Assembly: GCA_000310025.1 (NCBI GenBank)
Contig: FN649752.1
Coordinates: 3,623,737 to 3,687,736, forward strand
Reading direction: 5' to 3'
DNA length: 64,000 bases
DNA from: Ectocarpus siliculosus
Lineage: Eukaryota; Sar; Phaeophyceae; Ectocarpales; Ectocarpaceae
Shown here: one piece after another, positions 11,704-23,878 of the stretch
Layout of the letters: each line of letters opens with the position of its first letter
Numbering within the stretch: the first letter of the stretch is position 1
Made by a program: the position numbers and the translations under genes
Notes under the pieces: model-generated
Told to the model about the DNA's origin: nothing
The model's input: only the letters and a program-made list of their open reading frames with translations
The model's database searches: none

Positions 11704-14700
11704 TTACTTGCTGTGGATGCCGCACTCGGTCTTCTCGGAGCCGTCCTTGTTCTTCATACCCTCGAACCTGCCGGACCGCTCCCCGCCGTAGCTGAACCAG
11801 TTCTCGAGCGGAACCTTGCGGGTGCTCTGCATGTCCCCCAGGGAGGAGAAGCCGACATCGTGCAGGGGGTGGTAGGGCACGTTGTGCTTCCGCAGGTAGG
11901 TCCAGCAGTCCTCGAACGACCAGAAGGACAGCGGGTTGAACTTGGTCCCCTCCCACACGGGCAGGGCGGCGCGCTCGAAGCCGTGGTCTCGGCGGCGACC
12001 GTTGATCCAGGCCTCCGTCTCGGCCTCCTTGAGGGCCCGCATCAGGGGCTCCACCTTGCACTTCTTGTCGTACTGGTCGATGTCCTCCATCCAGTAGTCC
12101 TCGCCGTACCTGTGGGCGCCGCGCCGTTTTTGTCATGTTTGTTACTTGGCCGAAGGATGTTCGTGTTGCCCACCGGACCACCCAATAAAATACTTGTATT
12201 GCTGTTTGTTTTGGGCTACGGGGGGGGAATCAACCAAGCATCCCCGATGGGAGAGACTTTCCCCTAGATACACGTTGAGCGGCGCGACGAGTGATGGTCA
12301 TGTGTCCACGGCAGGGCTCTTCGTGCCTTGAACGGAATCGGCCGTGATGGTTAAAAACAAAATTAGAAGCAAGCCTAAACGAACGCTGAGGAGGCCGAGC
12401 GAGTGGGGGGGTGGGGGGGGGGGAGGAGAATCACGTGGCGGAGGAAAGTGTTGTGTGGTAAAGCCATCCATCATATTGTATCGAACGACGTCATTCACAC
12501 GTATCGTATCGTATCGTATCGAGGGTCAGGCTCACTTGTCATAGAAGTCTTGCTGCGTTTCGCAGTCCACGCAGTGGTAGATGGACGCCTTGAAGCCGTA
12601 GTGCTCCTCAACCTGCCAGGGGGGCGGAGGATGGTGGGGTGCGCGTACTCAGGTTGTGCTCACCGTAAACTGACTTTGACCAAGCTTCTATTTCGAGACG
12701 AGGGAGCGTTCCTGTGTGGACGGGGGTGGAGGCGGTACTTTTAACACGACATTCCGCTTGTCTGCACAAAAAAAAATTGTATGCCATGGAAAGGACAAAA
12801 TCAACGACAAAATTTGCCCCCTCGCCATGTTTCCGTTGCAACTATGCAGTCTCCTTGTCCGTCGGCCCCTCTGTCCTTCGTTCTCTTTCTCTCTGTCTCT
12901 CTCTCTCGTCAACCCTCTGCGTCCCCGGCTCTCCTGGTCTCCTTTGCAGTTTCTCCCGCCTGTTCTCGCTTCGTCTGCATCTCTCTCGCATACTGTACCT
13001 TGTCTACCCACCCAACGGCAGCAAACCCTCTTCCCAAAAATGCTCGCTCTGCACCCTCCCCCCCTCCATCCCGCTCTACGCGGAACCCCTCTCACCTCGT
13101 GCAAGAAGTCGAGGGACTCCGGGAAAAGGAAGTACGTGTCGACGAACACGACCTTGATCTTGTCCAGAAGACCGGCCTTGGCGATGGCGTCGAGGATGAC
13201 GCAATCCCCGGCGATGAGAGCCGTCGTGAAGATCGGGTTCTTCTTCTCCTGCGGGCGCGTTGATTGGTAGGCGCGGTTTACATCGGCGGGGTTGTGATTC
13301 GGCTGCTCGTTAAATGTGTTCGGTGTCTTTTCTCGATTGGCGTGGTTTGTATCGGTGGAGATTAGATCGTTATTTCAGCTTTTTCGTAGATATGTTCGCG
13401 TAGATACGTTCGTTTCTTTTCTCTATTGGCGTGGTTAGTTTCGATGGAGTTTAGCTCGTTGATTCAGCGGTTCGTTTCTTTTCTCAACGAAGAAAGGTCT
13501 TGTGCTGGTCTGCTGTGCTGCGGGCGGGAGGAACAGCGTTCCCTAAAGGGCATGCCACTGCAGGTGCACGCAGCGGAACACGCCCAAAAGCAGTAGTGGC
13601 GTTGGCTTTGGCGGGACTCCTGTTAAGACGTGTGGCATACCACCCTCAACGCTACCCACAGCAGTCCTTCGCACAGCCACATAAAAATTACCTGTGTTTA
13701 CACCCCAAGACATGGAACCTGCATCGAAAGACGAAAGTAGAAAAGTCAAAAATAGCGTTGCACCAGTACGCGCAATGCGTTCGGGGGACAGGGGACCGGG
13801 GTTTGGCGCCAGCGGCAACGTAGACTTGTCCCTACCTGCGTCTATCTTGAATACAATATAGATCCCCGGCATGACTATCCACGGGCCCGGTGAACACAAG
13901 ATGGATCCCCAGAAGCTACCCGAGGGGTCCCGTGACTACAAGATGGAGGATCCCGGGCATATCCGCAGCTTTGTGTAGCTGCATGTATGTACTCACAGCG
14001 ACAAGCTTGGCGAAAGAGTCCGCGAGCTGGCTCTCCAGGTTCGACATGCGCACCTCCTCGAACAGCTGCGACGGAAACACGCAAGATGACGTAGAGACAT
14101 CACAGACAGAGACGGATGTCAAGCGTTGTCATATGCTGGGTGTACAAGCGATTTGCGTGTGTGCTTGCACGGGTTCGTACGAAGAGCATGTAGCCAAGTA
14201 GACAGCAGCAATTGTAAGGCGCGTGTGCGGGGTGTGTGGACGAACTTCTTCACGGGCTGCATGTACATCCTTATTCTGGAGGATAACAGGGTTTTGAAAA
14301 ACATATCATCATGAAGTTGCATGAGCGAAGTGAACGACCTTTCGAGTTCTACAGCAGCAGCAGAAGCAGGGACAGACGGAAGGCAGGACGGCAGTCCATG
14401 GTGTGCGAGCACAGAACACTTTTTTCTTTTTTCTTTTCGACGTGGCAAGACAGGTTCGAGACAAGGCTGTTCAGGCGGCCTTGATCATACACATCATGAT
14501 ACACACCAATCTGCAAAAAAGCCCACCAACGACAGGTTGGCTTGAAGCACGTCATGATGACGTTCATAGGTCGAACATGTCCGTGTTGTCTAGAAACATT
14601 AAAATGTAGTTCTTTGTTAAATTGGGCGAGCGGAGTTTTGCCGTCGTGTTGCAAGAAATGGGTCAAACGCGAGGTTTCATCAGAGCATGTCCGAAGCGAC

Positions 14701-16590
14701 AACATGAGAACCATGTTCCCCTGCTGCGGCCCATGCTGTCCGTTAACCAACCGCATAAAGCCCTGCGGTTGGCCTGGTACAGACCCGTAGGGGGGGGGGG
14801 GGGTACTCATAGTCGTGCATGCCGTAGTCGTTAGACCATTGACCTCGCATCCCTACAAAGCCGGGACGGAGCACGCCGGGTTCTCACCGGACCAGGCTCT
14901 CACATCACCAAGCGCGAAGCGCGGTGAGGTATTCGGCGAGTCGCATGAAGGGTGCGCTGCATCCTGCTACAAGGGTGTTCGGCATCTTGTGCTTACTTCC
15001 TTGCGTACGGATGAGAGTTGCGTATGACTTAATTTATTTTCTGGTGCGTTCACTTCCAGAGACAATTGTAAGCTCTGTGTAACTGCCTCGAGGGTGTTTG
15101 ACCAATTTAACACAACGTGCGATTTTCCCCTTTGCGCGGAGTGAGGGTTCTCCACCCTGCACAACATGATCTACTCGACCACCATTCATGGTTACCGCAA
15201 CAAAAAAAAAAGCGGTAACCTGGTCGCCGAGTTCACGAAGTGAATCGGCTTGTTTTACAACATCGCTGCCAGGCGACGAAAACCCAATCCCGATGGCAAA
15301 CACCGGGGGGGCGGCTTTTTTGACGACGTCGTTGCCAAGCGACGAAAACCCAACCCCGATGGCAAACACCGCGGGGGGGGGGGTCGCCAAACATGAAACG
15401 ATGAAAACAGTCATGCACACCTTGTTCATCTCTGCGTCCTTCCCCTCCCCGTAGTCGGTGCCCTTGGGGATCTGCACCGAGAAAGAAAGAGCGGCACGCG
15501 GGAAAGGCAACGCGCGTGCGCGCGGGGGAAAGGGAGCATGAGCAAAAAATAGGCATGCACGGGGATTGACTTCTCCGGGTGTGATTCAATACATGGTGCC
15601 GGTTCCGCATGTTCCCTTTCATGGCGGCTACAACAGTCTGTGAAGACGCACGATACACGTATGACACGACGTAGCCATAAAAACCGCTGCTGTGTCCTTC
15701 CAGAAAGCTCGTCGAATAGAAAACCACAACGAACCATTCTGGAGGTTGTTCAACACCGGAGGAAAGCTCTTGGGATTGGAGAGGTGTGGCAGTGGGATGG
15801 ACCGCCGCCGCGCCGCGATACCAGCGACACGCGGGAGCCAAACGGTTAACTGCATGTTACGCCAAGTCAGCGCAACGTTTACTTCCAGGAGAACATTGGG
15901 TAACCGGTTACAGAGCCTACGCACAGCAGTCGGATCCATCCGAGCGCCCGCGGGTCGTTAAACGGAGCAAAAACCCACATATTTCCACTGACTAATGTTT
16001 TAGCTGCTTGTTGCAGCCATCCGGCATGCTTTATCTCCGGGTGTGGGGATTGATGGTTTCGCGGTACCACACATGATATGTCTTGGGCAAACAAAAGGCA
16101 TTCAGCTAGAGTATTGGGCATAATCATCCGAGGTTGCGACCGGTTGACAGCGCAACGCCCCCCCGAGACACCCACAACATCAAGTACGCTGATTGCACCG
16201 GGCGCCTGCGACACCGCAGACACATCTTGGCGACACATGCAAAAAAACACAAAACAGAACGTGGTTCATGTGGGATGAAGGACGGGCTGAGGCTCTCCTA
16301 CACTTGTCGGCACAACGGACCAAGGGCCAGCAGCAGCACTACTATTACGAGGATTCGTCTGCCCCAAGGGGTGATCTTGTGCAGGACAAGCGACAAGCAC
16401 TCACGGTGGCGAAGTCCCGGGGGAAGTTGGCGGCGAGCTCGGGGTTGAGGCCCATGCGCACGGGCACGTGCTGCACGGCGCTGGTGGCGGAGCTGCTGGC
16501 GGCAGCGCGGGTGCTGAGCACCGGTGCCGCGGGCACGAAGGCATCGGCCCCGGCGGCCAGCAGGCTCAAGAACGCGAGAGATGTCTTCAT
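11704..16590 (-). CDS. Plastid-targeted PAPS/APS reductase-type enzyme, 6 exons
   Basis: It reduces activated sulfate (PAPS or APS) to sulfite in assimilatory sulfur metabolism, probably in the plastid. Exons (minus): 16405-16590, 15421-15471, 13997-14065, 13096-13248, 12536-12612, 11704-12109. All are in phase and give 313 residues. Residues 1-18 are a signal peptide ending ADAF|VP, followed by an Ala/Ser-rich transit region. The CysH fold follows: VFVDTYFLFPESLDFLHEVE, KVEPLMRAL, an INGRRRDHG segment, and the C-terminal KTECGIHSK with the catalytic Cys of the family ECG(I/L)H motif. The paired cysteines that bind the 4Fe-4S cluster in plant-type APS reductases are absent: only a single Cys sits in KKCKVEPL, and there is no CXXC in the last exon. 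No thioredoxin-like domain follows. This favours a PAPS reductase or a cluster-less APR-B-like enzyme using a separate thioredoxin. The 15421 donor (GTGTGC) is the weakest junction. Confidence 0.88.
13262..13490. repeat. Degenerate tandem repeat, about three units
   Basis: Three imperfect units share ATTGGCGTGGTT, a (G/C)ATCGGTGGAG-like block and TTCGTTTCTTTTCT. They start near 13262, 13336 and 13424. They lie in an intron of the reductase gene. Confidence 0.6.
14801..14910. repeat. Short dispersed repeat, copy 1
   Basis: About 110 bp lie in a reductase intron and are highly similar to 46356-46467. Both run from GGGTACTCATAG or GGGTGTACTCATAG to CTCTCACATCACCA. The upstream poly-G run is at 14790-14803. 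No open frame is shared. The reverse strand has a weakly tRNA A-box-like stretch (TGGTCTAACGA), so a SINE or other small non-autonomous element is possible. Confidence 0.7.
15256..15370. repeat. Two-copy tandem repeat
   Basis: Two units of about 50 bp share GGCGACGAAAACCCAA and CCCGATGGCAAACACCG, separated by a G-rich spacer, inside a reductase intron. The units begin near 15256 and 15321. Confidence 0.7.
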
Positions 16591-17480
16591 GTTATGTGCC
16601 GAGAAACCTGTAAAGCTCGATCGAGGTGGCACTGACCAGTACGCCCGCCGGAGTGAGGCAAGGGGGATCGGTGGATAGCGTTGTAAGCATAATCCGTTTC
16701 TATCGCATCTGTTGTGACCCCTCCTCCTTTTTTGCCAAGCCTGCTGCTGCCTGCTGCCTGCTGTTCTGCTGTTGCATCGACGAGCTCTCTGCTGTCTGCA
16801 GAGGACGAGGGTAGGAGCTGGGACCATGGAAATCACCCACTCAAAGGGAACCTTGTACCCTGCTCTTCAGCTTTCATCGTTTCGGGTGAGAAAACATGCC
16901 CCGTTCAGATACAAGGAAAAATGGGACGCTCCTTGTTGCGGCTGATCACACCGCCGTATGTGTAGAACTTTGTGGAACAAAGGTTGTTTGCAGAGACACC
17001 GGCATGACGTGCTTGCGAAAAACTCGCTCCGGTAGGGCATGATGAGTTCATGCCTTTGCTGAAGTAGTGGGGGTTGGGGATCACCTGCTGGATATGGAAC
17101 TGCCTTGTGTCTCCTTCAGTGCTTGCGCTCAGAGAGAAACCAACAATGATACCGGCAACGAGTCTTGGCTTGGACCGTGCGACATAGAGAAGGGGAAGCG
17201 GAGAGTTTCCTTGCTCACTGCACAGGTAGTAGCGCTGCTGCTGCCGTGTAAGCTGCTGTATACTCCGTACACAAGTAGTTCAGAAAATCTCTCCAACAAA
17301 CACACCAATGCCCCCTGCTGCTTCGTTCTGTGAAGGACACTCGGCGAGTATTCTACACACAGCAGTAGCCTACAAGGCAGGTTGATGCTCTCTTTTGATC
17401 AGTTTGATGACCACGATGTCGGTGCGTGTAGTTCTATTTAGAAGACTTGAGGGAAAAATAAGAGAAGTCTGTACCCATTT

Positions 17481-17775
17481 GAGATATACCCACAGTAGTC
17501 GAACGGGATGTGGTGGGAGTCTTTTCAGTGAGTGGAGGAAAACCGGCTGGGTACTGGACTTATTTCGAGTCTTTTAAAGTCTATACACTGATGATTTATA
17601 TCAGTGATGCCAGCTGGTGCTAAGTACAAAAACATCTCTATAGGTAACTTACATTTACAACACATCCCCTGTAGTCTAGTTCTGGGTCTTAGTTCTGGGT
17701 CAACGACAAATTTTCGTGGAGAATCCCTCCGTTGTGTCGTGTATTGTAAAATGTAATCTTCACAGGGGACACGGC
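17481..17775 (+). repeat. Dispersed repeat family B, copy 1
   Basis: The segment shares a series of blocks in the same order with 41102-41310: GAGATATA, TCGAACGGGATGTGGTG, AGTCTTTTCAGT, TCAGTGATGCCAG and CTTCACAGGG. A shorter inverted relative is at 24153-24208. Between 17660 and 17745 this copy has extra sequence. It has no coding potential and looks like a degraded non-autonomous element. Confidence 0.7.
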
Positions 17776-17937
17776 TCAGTGTCCATTGACAGCTTGCGGG
17801 TTTGTTAGATTTTAGGAATAATATTGTAAAAATCATGGGAGATAGAACGAAGGCTACAGCAGTACATAACTCGTTTTTCAAGTCTACAGATTTTTTAATT
17901 TCACGGGCAGCAGTAGTTTGAGACTGGTCTTTACCCC

Positions 17938-17941
<4 letters not shown>

Positions 17942-17999
<58 letters not shown>

Positions 18000-18015
18000 C
18001 CTCCCTCCCTCTCTC
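17942..18015. repeat. (CT)n microsatellite
   Basis: An almost uninterrupted CT dinucleotide run ends in CCCT units. The Glu/Arg repeat ORF it produces on the minus strand is an artefact of the repeat. Confidence 0.97.
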
Positions 18016-18957
18016 GCATGCTCACGCATCTCTTTTGGGTAGCATACCTGCTGCAGCTGCAATATCAATATGGCATGTCGGCATAATTCGCTACAGGCAC
18101 ACCTAAGCGTGACTATGCCTACAAGTATGCCATGTTTTTTGTCACGTACCATCAGTTACACATATGCTCGTCGCAACTCGTCTGTATCTCGCACATGTCG
18201 CACATGCCCCTGCACGTACAGCAGTAGCTGCGAGTGCATCGCGCTGCCGGCATCTAGCTTGTTCGAAGCCTGCGACTTGGGTAGTCTACACCTCCGATGT
18301 GTTGCGCGCTTGGAAATCTGATAAGTACCGTGGAGGGCGCGGGGCGGATGCCGGCCTCCGGAATATACTCCGGGCAAGACCTTGAATCTCGCTCTGCTTC
18401 ACCGCTACCTTGACGTCGATGCAGAGTATTGTAGTGCCATGATGAAATGTGGTCGCCATTCACTGCAGATCGCTAAACCGAACTAACAATTACATAGCAT
18501 AGCAGTTATACTGCCGGAGTGCCGTTGCGACACGTGATTTTGTGGTCGCTAAACAGGGCATGTCGCTAAACACGGGTGAGCTAAACCGGGAACCCCACTG
18601 AAAGGATAAGTTGCGTCGTCACCAGTTTGGTGCTGCGAGGGGGTGACTTTGTTTGGGCCTCCATATCGCCGGGGGATGGAATGTTAGCTCCAAATCACAC
18701 CCCTGTGTTGCACGGGACATGCTGCCTCCTGAGATGGGGCGGCGGGTGCCCAGGCGAATCATGCTCCATCACATGGTCTCCTGGGAACGCCGTGGTATGC
18801 GACGTCGCTCGCGTGCTTTGCGCGGCCACAGCTGATGCCGCATTAGGTACACAACCAGCGCCTATAACGTTCCTCAGAAGTTGAAACCATGTTTCCGTGT
18901 GCCTTGCGACTGCTTGTGCCGCCAACTATTAGGTGAGGCGAGACAGCTTGCCTCCAG

Positions 18958-20952
18958 CTTTCGAGCTTCCGCAGGAAGTGGCCCGCGCCGTCAACGAGCC
19001 TCTGCCAGCCCTACGATCGACGTCGGTGGCGAGGGAAGTGAGCAATAACAGACTGCTGACCGCGCGTTTTACGGGAAAGTTGTGACGGGGTCTTGTGGCT
19101 TTTGTTTCGGGTTCTGGCGTTGATGTTGCGATTTGTTCACTGGGTGATTGGATTGTGCCGTTACTGCGTTGGTTTCCGTGAACAGTAAACACCTACCTAA
19201 ATCCCGCCCAGGACAACCACTTCAACGTCCCTTACAGACCCTCCAGTATCACGATGAGCGGAGTACCAAATTTCACGTCCCTGCGTCTACTAACATCTGT
19301 TTTTCGCGCCTTTTCGTCGATACAATCACTTCAACAGACTTCAACACCCGTTCGACAGGGTTTGCTCATGTTTCCAAGACATGTTTGCTTTCCTGCGACA
19401 GCAAGCGCAGTTGAAGTGGTCGCGAAGTGCCAACGCATTCAGGAGGGAGGCAGATCCTCACGCCTGGTGCCGTAGCTCTTGCCCCTCGCTTTCTGTCGTT
19501 ATTTTACTTTCATCACCGCACGTGCCTTCCACCATTATTTCGGTCGCTCTTGATGTACTTCCTGTTGGCTATTCGGGCATGTACCCCCCCACCCCCCACC
19601 CCTACCTACTCCCGGGGCCTCCCATTTGCATGCAACCCCTACCCCCACCCCTACGTACTCCCGGGGCCCCCATTTTGTCTGATTTCCCTCTGTACTGGTT
19701 TTCGGGGGTCCCTCAGGCTCTGAGAGAAAGCGAGACGCTCTTGAGGGAGAACGAGAGGGAGCAAAGGGCCGCCGAGGAGAAGATCGCTAGGGAGCAAGCG
19801 TTGATGGAGGAGGAGCTCACCCGCATCGTTGAGGAGACAGAGGCGAGTGTTGTTTTGCGGCGCGACATCCACGTAGACAAAACGTGTATTTCAACATCTA
19901 TTCAATGTAAAAGTCGGAATGAGCGGCACGCTGCCCTCTTCTCGTCTCCCGAAGAATTTTGCGCACCACGACCAAGGGTTTGCTGTGTGTTTTCCCTGCA
20001 CCAATACTGCCCGTGTTTGTCCCTTATCCCTCATCTAGCCGCAGGCATTGCATTCCTTCGTTTAGGCGTCCTGTTCAACGCACCTTACATATAAATAGCG
20101 CAACTGATGCATGCTTGGAAATTTCGGATTTTTTCTTGTGTTTTTTTTTTGCGTGAGGTCGGACGGCTATGTGTATACATACCATATGCTAGGTTTAATG
20201 TGGGGTTTCTCATCGGGCATCACAAGTCGGTAGCGACGAAGCCCACGTGCATTGAATGAACCATGGAGGTTCATCTTCTCGCCTTCGCGTCCGAATGTGA
20301 TGGCGGGTGTTACTAAATACTGGTGTATTTTTTTGTCGTTCCACATCTCGGTTAAACATTTTGGCGTCATAGACACAGGAGAGTGCGACAGCTCAACCCT
20401 TGCATGACTTGAGGTGCTAATGTTGTTGTCCCCCTCAATAATTGGCTCTCTGTTGGAGGACGCAAGCCCCAATTTCTTGCATGTGTGCACACAACGGCAC
20501 GCACAAATCGCGGCGGCTGCGTCGCTAGTGTAGTCACACAAGGGCAATCACCCCCTCTAGAAGTTGTTGGCAGCGTCTCTGTAAGGAGTAGGGACGACCC
20601 TCTGGCCAACAATCGAGACAGCGGGCAAGCACTCGAGGAAGCCCCCCCCCCTCGTCCGCGGCTATGAAGGCACCCCCCCCCTCCTCCCTGTGAGAACAAT
20701 GCGCGGTCCTTCCGAGGATGCTTGGCCAATGGTCTAACCGGTAGGGCACGCCAAACATGAACGCGCGCCCCCGCCCGCCCCCCAATTTTACAGCAAAGGA
20801 AATCGAAGGAAAACGCGGCGAAGGCTAAGAAGGTCAGAGACATGATGTCTCTGATGGGGGTGTCTGACCGATATGCTGCAGAGGTACGGCTGGAGCGGTG
20901 CGGGTGGGACTACGAGAAAGCCGCTACGGCCTTCCTCGAAACCGTCAATTAA
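18958..20952 (+). CDS. 3' part of a coiled-coil protein with a C-terminal UBA-like domain
   Basis: Three exons fit in phase: 18958-19037, 19717-19842 and 20794-20952 (stop TAA). The first reads FELPQEVARAVNEPLPALRS and so on. The second is an almost pure charged helix (ALRESETLLRENEREQRAAEEK), a clear coiled coil. The last gives MMSLMGVSDRYAAEVRLERCGWDYEKAATAFLE, matching the three-helix UBA/TAP-C pattern: an MGV-type first loop, then a helix with alternating hydrophobics, then W-x-x-E-K-A-A-x-x-F-L. UBA domains bind ubiquitin, so an adaptor in ubiquitin handling is likely, but the family is not identified. The second intron would need a GC donor (GAG|GCGAGT at 19843); otherwise a GT about 10 bp downstream is used. 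The 5' exons and start were not found. Confidence 0.6.
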
Positions 20953-22367
20953 AAGTCTCTTCGTCGAACGCCTTGCCGTACATACCCAACAGGACTCTCG
21001 GGCGGTTGGGTACATGTGTAGCTGTCGAGACGACGTGCTGAAAAACCGTCAGTTTTGTTGGTGTTTTCTAAGTCTGTGTTGTTGTCTGAAATAGTGGTGT
21101 GTCACTTCCCGTACTAATAACGTTGGTGTGAGGTCTGATGTTGTTATTGGGTGCTTGTGACGGCACCAGAATTTGTGTTGTTGGTTGTTTGGGCGTGTTG
21201 GCTTCGACTCGAGTGACGGGGCGTATACAAGAGAACATGGGCAAGTTTGCCAGGGCTGTACATGAGTTGGATTCGTCGCCTCTTGTTTGGTCGCTTGTAC
21301 ATTCGGCGACGCCCTAGGTCACCTCCAGCATACAGTAGCACCAGACCGACTTCAACCGGCGGCGCAACCTGCTGCTTCCAACGCAGGGTTGGGAGGTGTA
21401 GAGGGGCAGGGAAGGAATAGCAAGTGATTTTGTTTTTTTTGCGGTGGATAATACATGGTTATCTTTTCGTTGGAAGTCCTAGCGGGCTCCTCACAGAAGC
21501 GGAACCATTTTTTTTGCGATTCGGCGTGTTCCTGTACTAAATGGTATATGTTTTGGTACAAATAGTTCAAGCGATTCAGGCGCCACGATGAGGGAAGCAA
21601 AGGATAAAGGGTACAATTACATAGAACCGCATTCATGCGGGGGTGCGAAATAACCTCTCCGAGAGTTCCTTGAGCGCAGGCTTGCTTCATACCAACGCTT
21701 ACGGTTCTCTATAATTCCGGTCTCGTTGTACAGCAGTACTGCTGCATGTCATAAAAGTGGAAGCTTTCAAGAAATATGGTCCGTTACTTGATGGCGACAA
21801 CGTGCTATGTAGCATGAGAAATACTCGCAATCGAAGGAGTGTCCACAAGGCAAATCGGGGCGTGGGCCGAGACGCCTACATCTTCTTGAGGGAGAAAAAT
21901 CGTGTGCGGTATGAAGCTCTACTACTGCTGTGGGTTCGGTTCGAATTTCTGATTTATGGTCGTTCGTCCATGATGACTGACTACGGCTGTTGTCTACTGT
22001 TTCGACACTTTTCCTGCTGCTCTATATAGATGGAACTACCGGTCCCACGGACGAGGTGGATACAACCAGTCTCATGTTTTCATTTTCGAATTCAACATTT
22101 ACCGTGCCGACGTGATACTTCGTCGGAATCCAAACTCTATCCGCCGCTCATTTACTGACCCGATCCGCCGAAAGGAGAGTCTTCGGTTGCGGTTGACATA
22201 TCTTATTTTGGCAGTACAATAGCCAGCAGCGTTGACGACGAAAAAGCTGCTCGGGAAACCGTGGAAATACAGGTAGCTTTCTCTGACGCTATGGAGTCAT
22301 TGCTACTCTATCTTAGACTCTTTCCCTAGATAGAGATAGATTCGTTGGGTCATAATGAAAAAAAAAG
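20953..22367. other. Intergenic stretch before the foldback element
   Basis: This contains the presumed 3' UTR of the UBA-like gene and then sequence with no convincing exon. A TACAGCAGTA motif at 21729-21738 overlaps an inverted AGTACTGCTGC. Confidence 0.5.
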
Positions 22368-23878
22368 GGAAAACGACACAACAGGGTATACCCTGGTCGA
22401 AAAGCGACACACCTGGGTACACAGTCATTAACAGCAGTAAATGCATTCATATGATTGGTCAGCGCCCAATTTCACCCCGGTACGTCCGAAAAGGCGCAGG
22501 GTATACCCTGCTGTGTCTACTTTTCTCACCAACTGTACCCTGTTTTCGGAAGTGTACCCTGACCTGACGGGAAATAAGACCCATTCATCAATCATTTCCC
22601 CCGCAGGAATCTTCCCAACTCCTTTTCCCCTCCAACCATGGGGTACCAAACGGCGAATCTTCCCACCCAATAACAACCATGGCAACGCGGCAGGAATCCG
22701 TTTCCGCCCCTGCCAAACAACACCAACCATCAACTCTTCCGCTCTAAATCAACAATGGCCGGGCACTACCCCAGCACAGCAGTTGTTCCGTTTGGAAACA
22801 TGCACACACGCGTACAATACCCCATGCACCACTGCTTGCTGCAGTCTATATGCGACATGCACGGGTCACGCTACGAAAGCGAGACCGATCCAGCATGGTT
22901 GACATGCATATATATGCATGTATGTGCCCATGATGTGTGGCGCTGCGCTGAGCGGGCGGAGGAGAGAGGCAGCAACACCACACACAGACACGCCCTTGAC
23001 ATCAATCATGGAAGGAGGAGCGAGTGCTAACAACTCTAGCAGCAGGACTGTGTCGTCCAACTCAATCACCCTCCCTGTGCTTGCGGTGTATTTCATCGGC
23101 TCATCCCGCTGAAGCCTGACGTCTTCTTACTACATACATTGATTGGTTGGTCGGCTTGGTCGGCTGGTAAGCGCGACCGCTGCTGTTACAGCAGTAGTAG
23201 TAGTAGTTCAAGCAACAAACACATCGCAATTGAGACACAACAGACAATACACCCACGCACACACGGCACAGGCAGGAGGGAGTGGCAGCGCCCAACGTTA
23301 CCCGTGTAGTGCTGTGTCCATACATGCATATATATATATGCATGTCAACCATGCTGGATCGGTCTCGCTTTCGTAGCGTGACCCGTGCATGTCGCATATA
23401 GACTGCAGCAAGCAGTGGTGCACGGGGTATTGTACGCGTGTGCATGATTCCGAACGGAACAACTGCTGTGCTGGGGTAGTGCCCGGCCATTGTTGATTTA
23501 GAGCGGAAGAGTTGATGGTTGGTGTTGTTTGGCAGGGGCGGAAACGGATTCCTGCCGCGTTGCCATGGTTGTTATTGGGTGGGAAGATTCGCCGTTTGGT
23601 ACCCCATGGTTGGAGGGGAAAAGGAGTTGGGAAGATTCCTGCGGGGGAAATGATTGATGAATGGGTCTTATTTCCCGTCAGGTCAGGGTACACTTCCGAA
23701 AACAGGGTACAGTTGGTGAGAAAAGTAGACACAGCAGGGTATACCCTGCGCCTTTTCGGACGTACCGGGGTGAAATTGGGCGCTGACCAATCATATGAAT
23801 GCATTTACTGCTGTTAATGACTGTGTACCCAGGTGTGTCGCTTTTCGACCAGGGTATACCCTGTTGTGTCGTTTTTCC
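22368..23878. mobile_element. Foldback element with about 555-bp near-identical inverted arms
   Basis: The left arm (about 22368-22924) and right arm (about 23322-23878) are reverse complements over their whole length. The few differences seen are at 22795-22830 and in a TA microsatellite at the inner end. Both outer ends read GGAAAACGACACAACAGGG (one extra A on the right). Each end is flanked by nine A residues, a possible target duplication in an A-tract. The roughly 400-bp centre is unique. The arms hold several GGGTATACCCTG palindromes and no transposase. The two identical 101-codon frames, one per arm, are a consequence of the symmetry. A non-autonomous foldback/MITE-like transposon that moved recently is the best reading. 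A palindromic assembly error is the main alternative. Confidence 0.85.

Larger units (their letters stand above)
16591..18957. other. Region between the reductase start and the UBA gene exons
   Basis: The reductase promoter should lie just right of 16590. The upstream exons of the UBA-like gene must lie in this region or be missed, but none could be fixed with confidence. It also holds a dispersed-repeat copy, a long CT microsatellite and two TACAGCAGTA motifs (17855-17864, 18217-18226). Confidence 0.45.

Noticed and set aside
17525..18025. A long Glu/Arg-repeat ORF on the minus strand (and a Ser/Leu ORF on the plus strand)
   Set aside because: It is produced entirely by the CT microsatellite and continues into sequence with no protein-like character.
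22428..23817. Two identical 101-codon ORFs in opposite orientation, looking like a duplicated gene
   Set aside because: They are mirror images caused by the arms of the foldback element. No domain, and the matching frame on the other strand is equally open.
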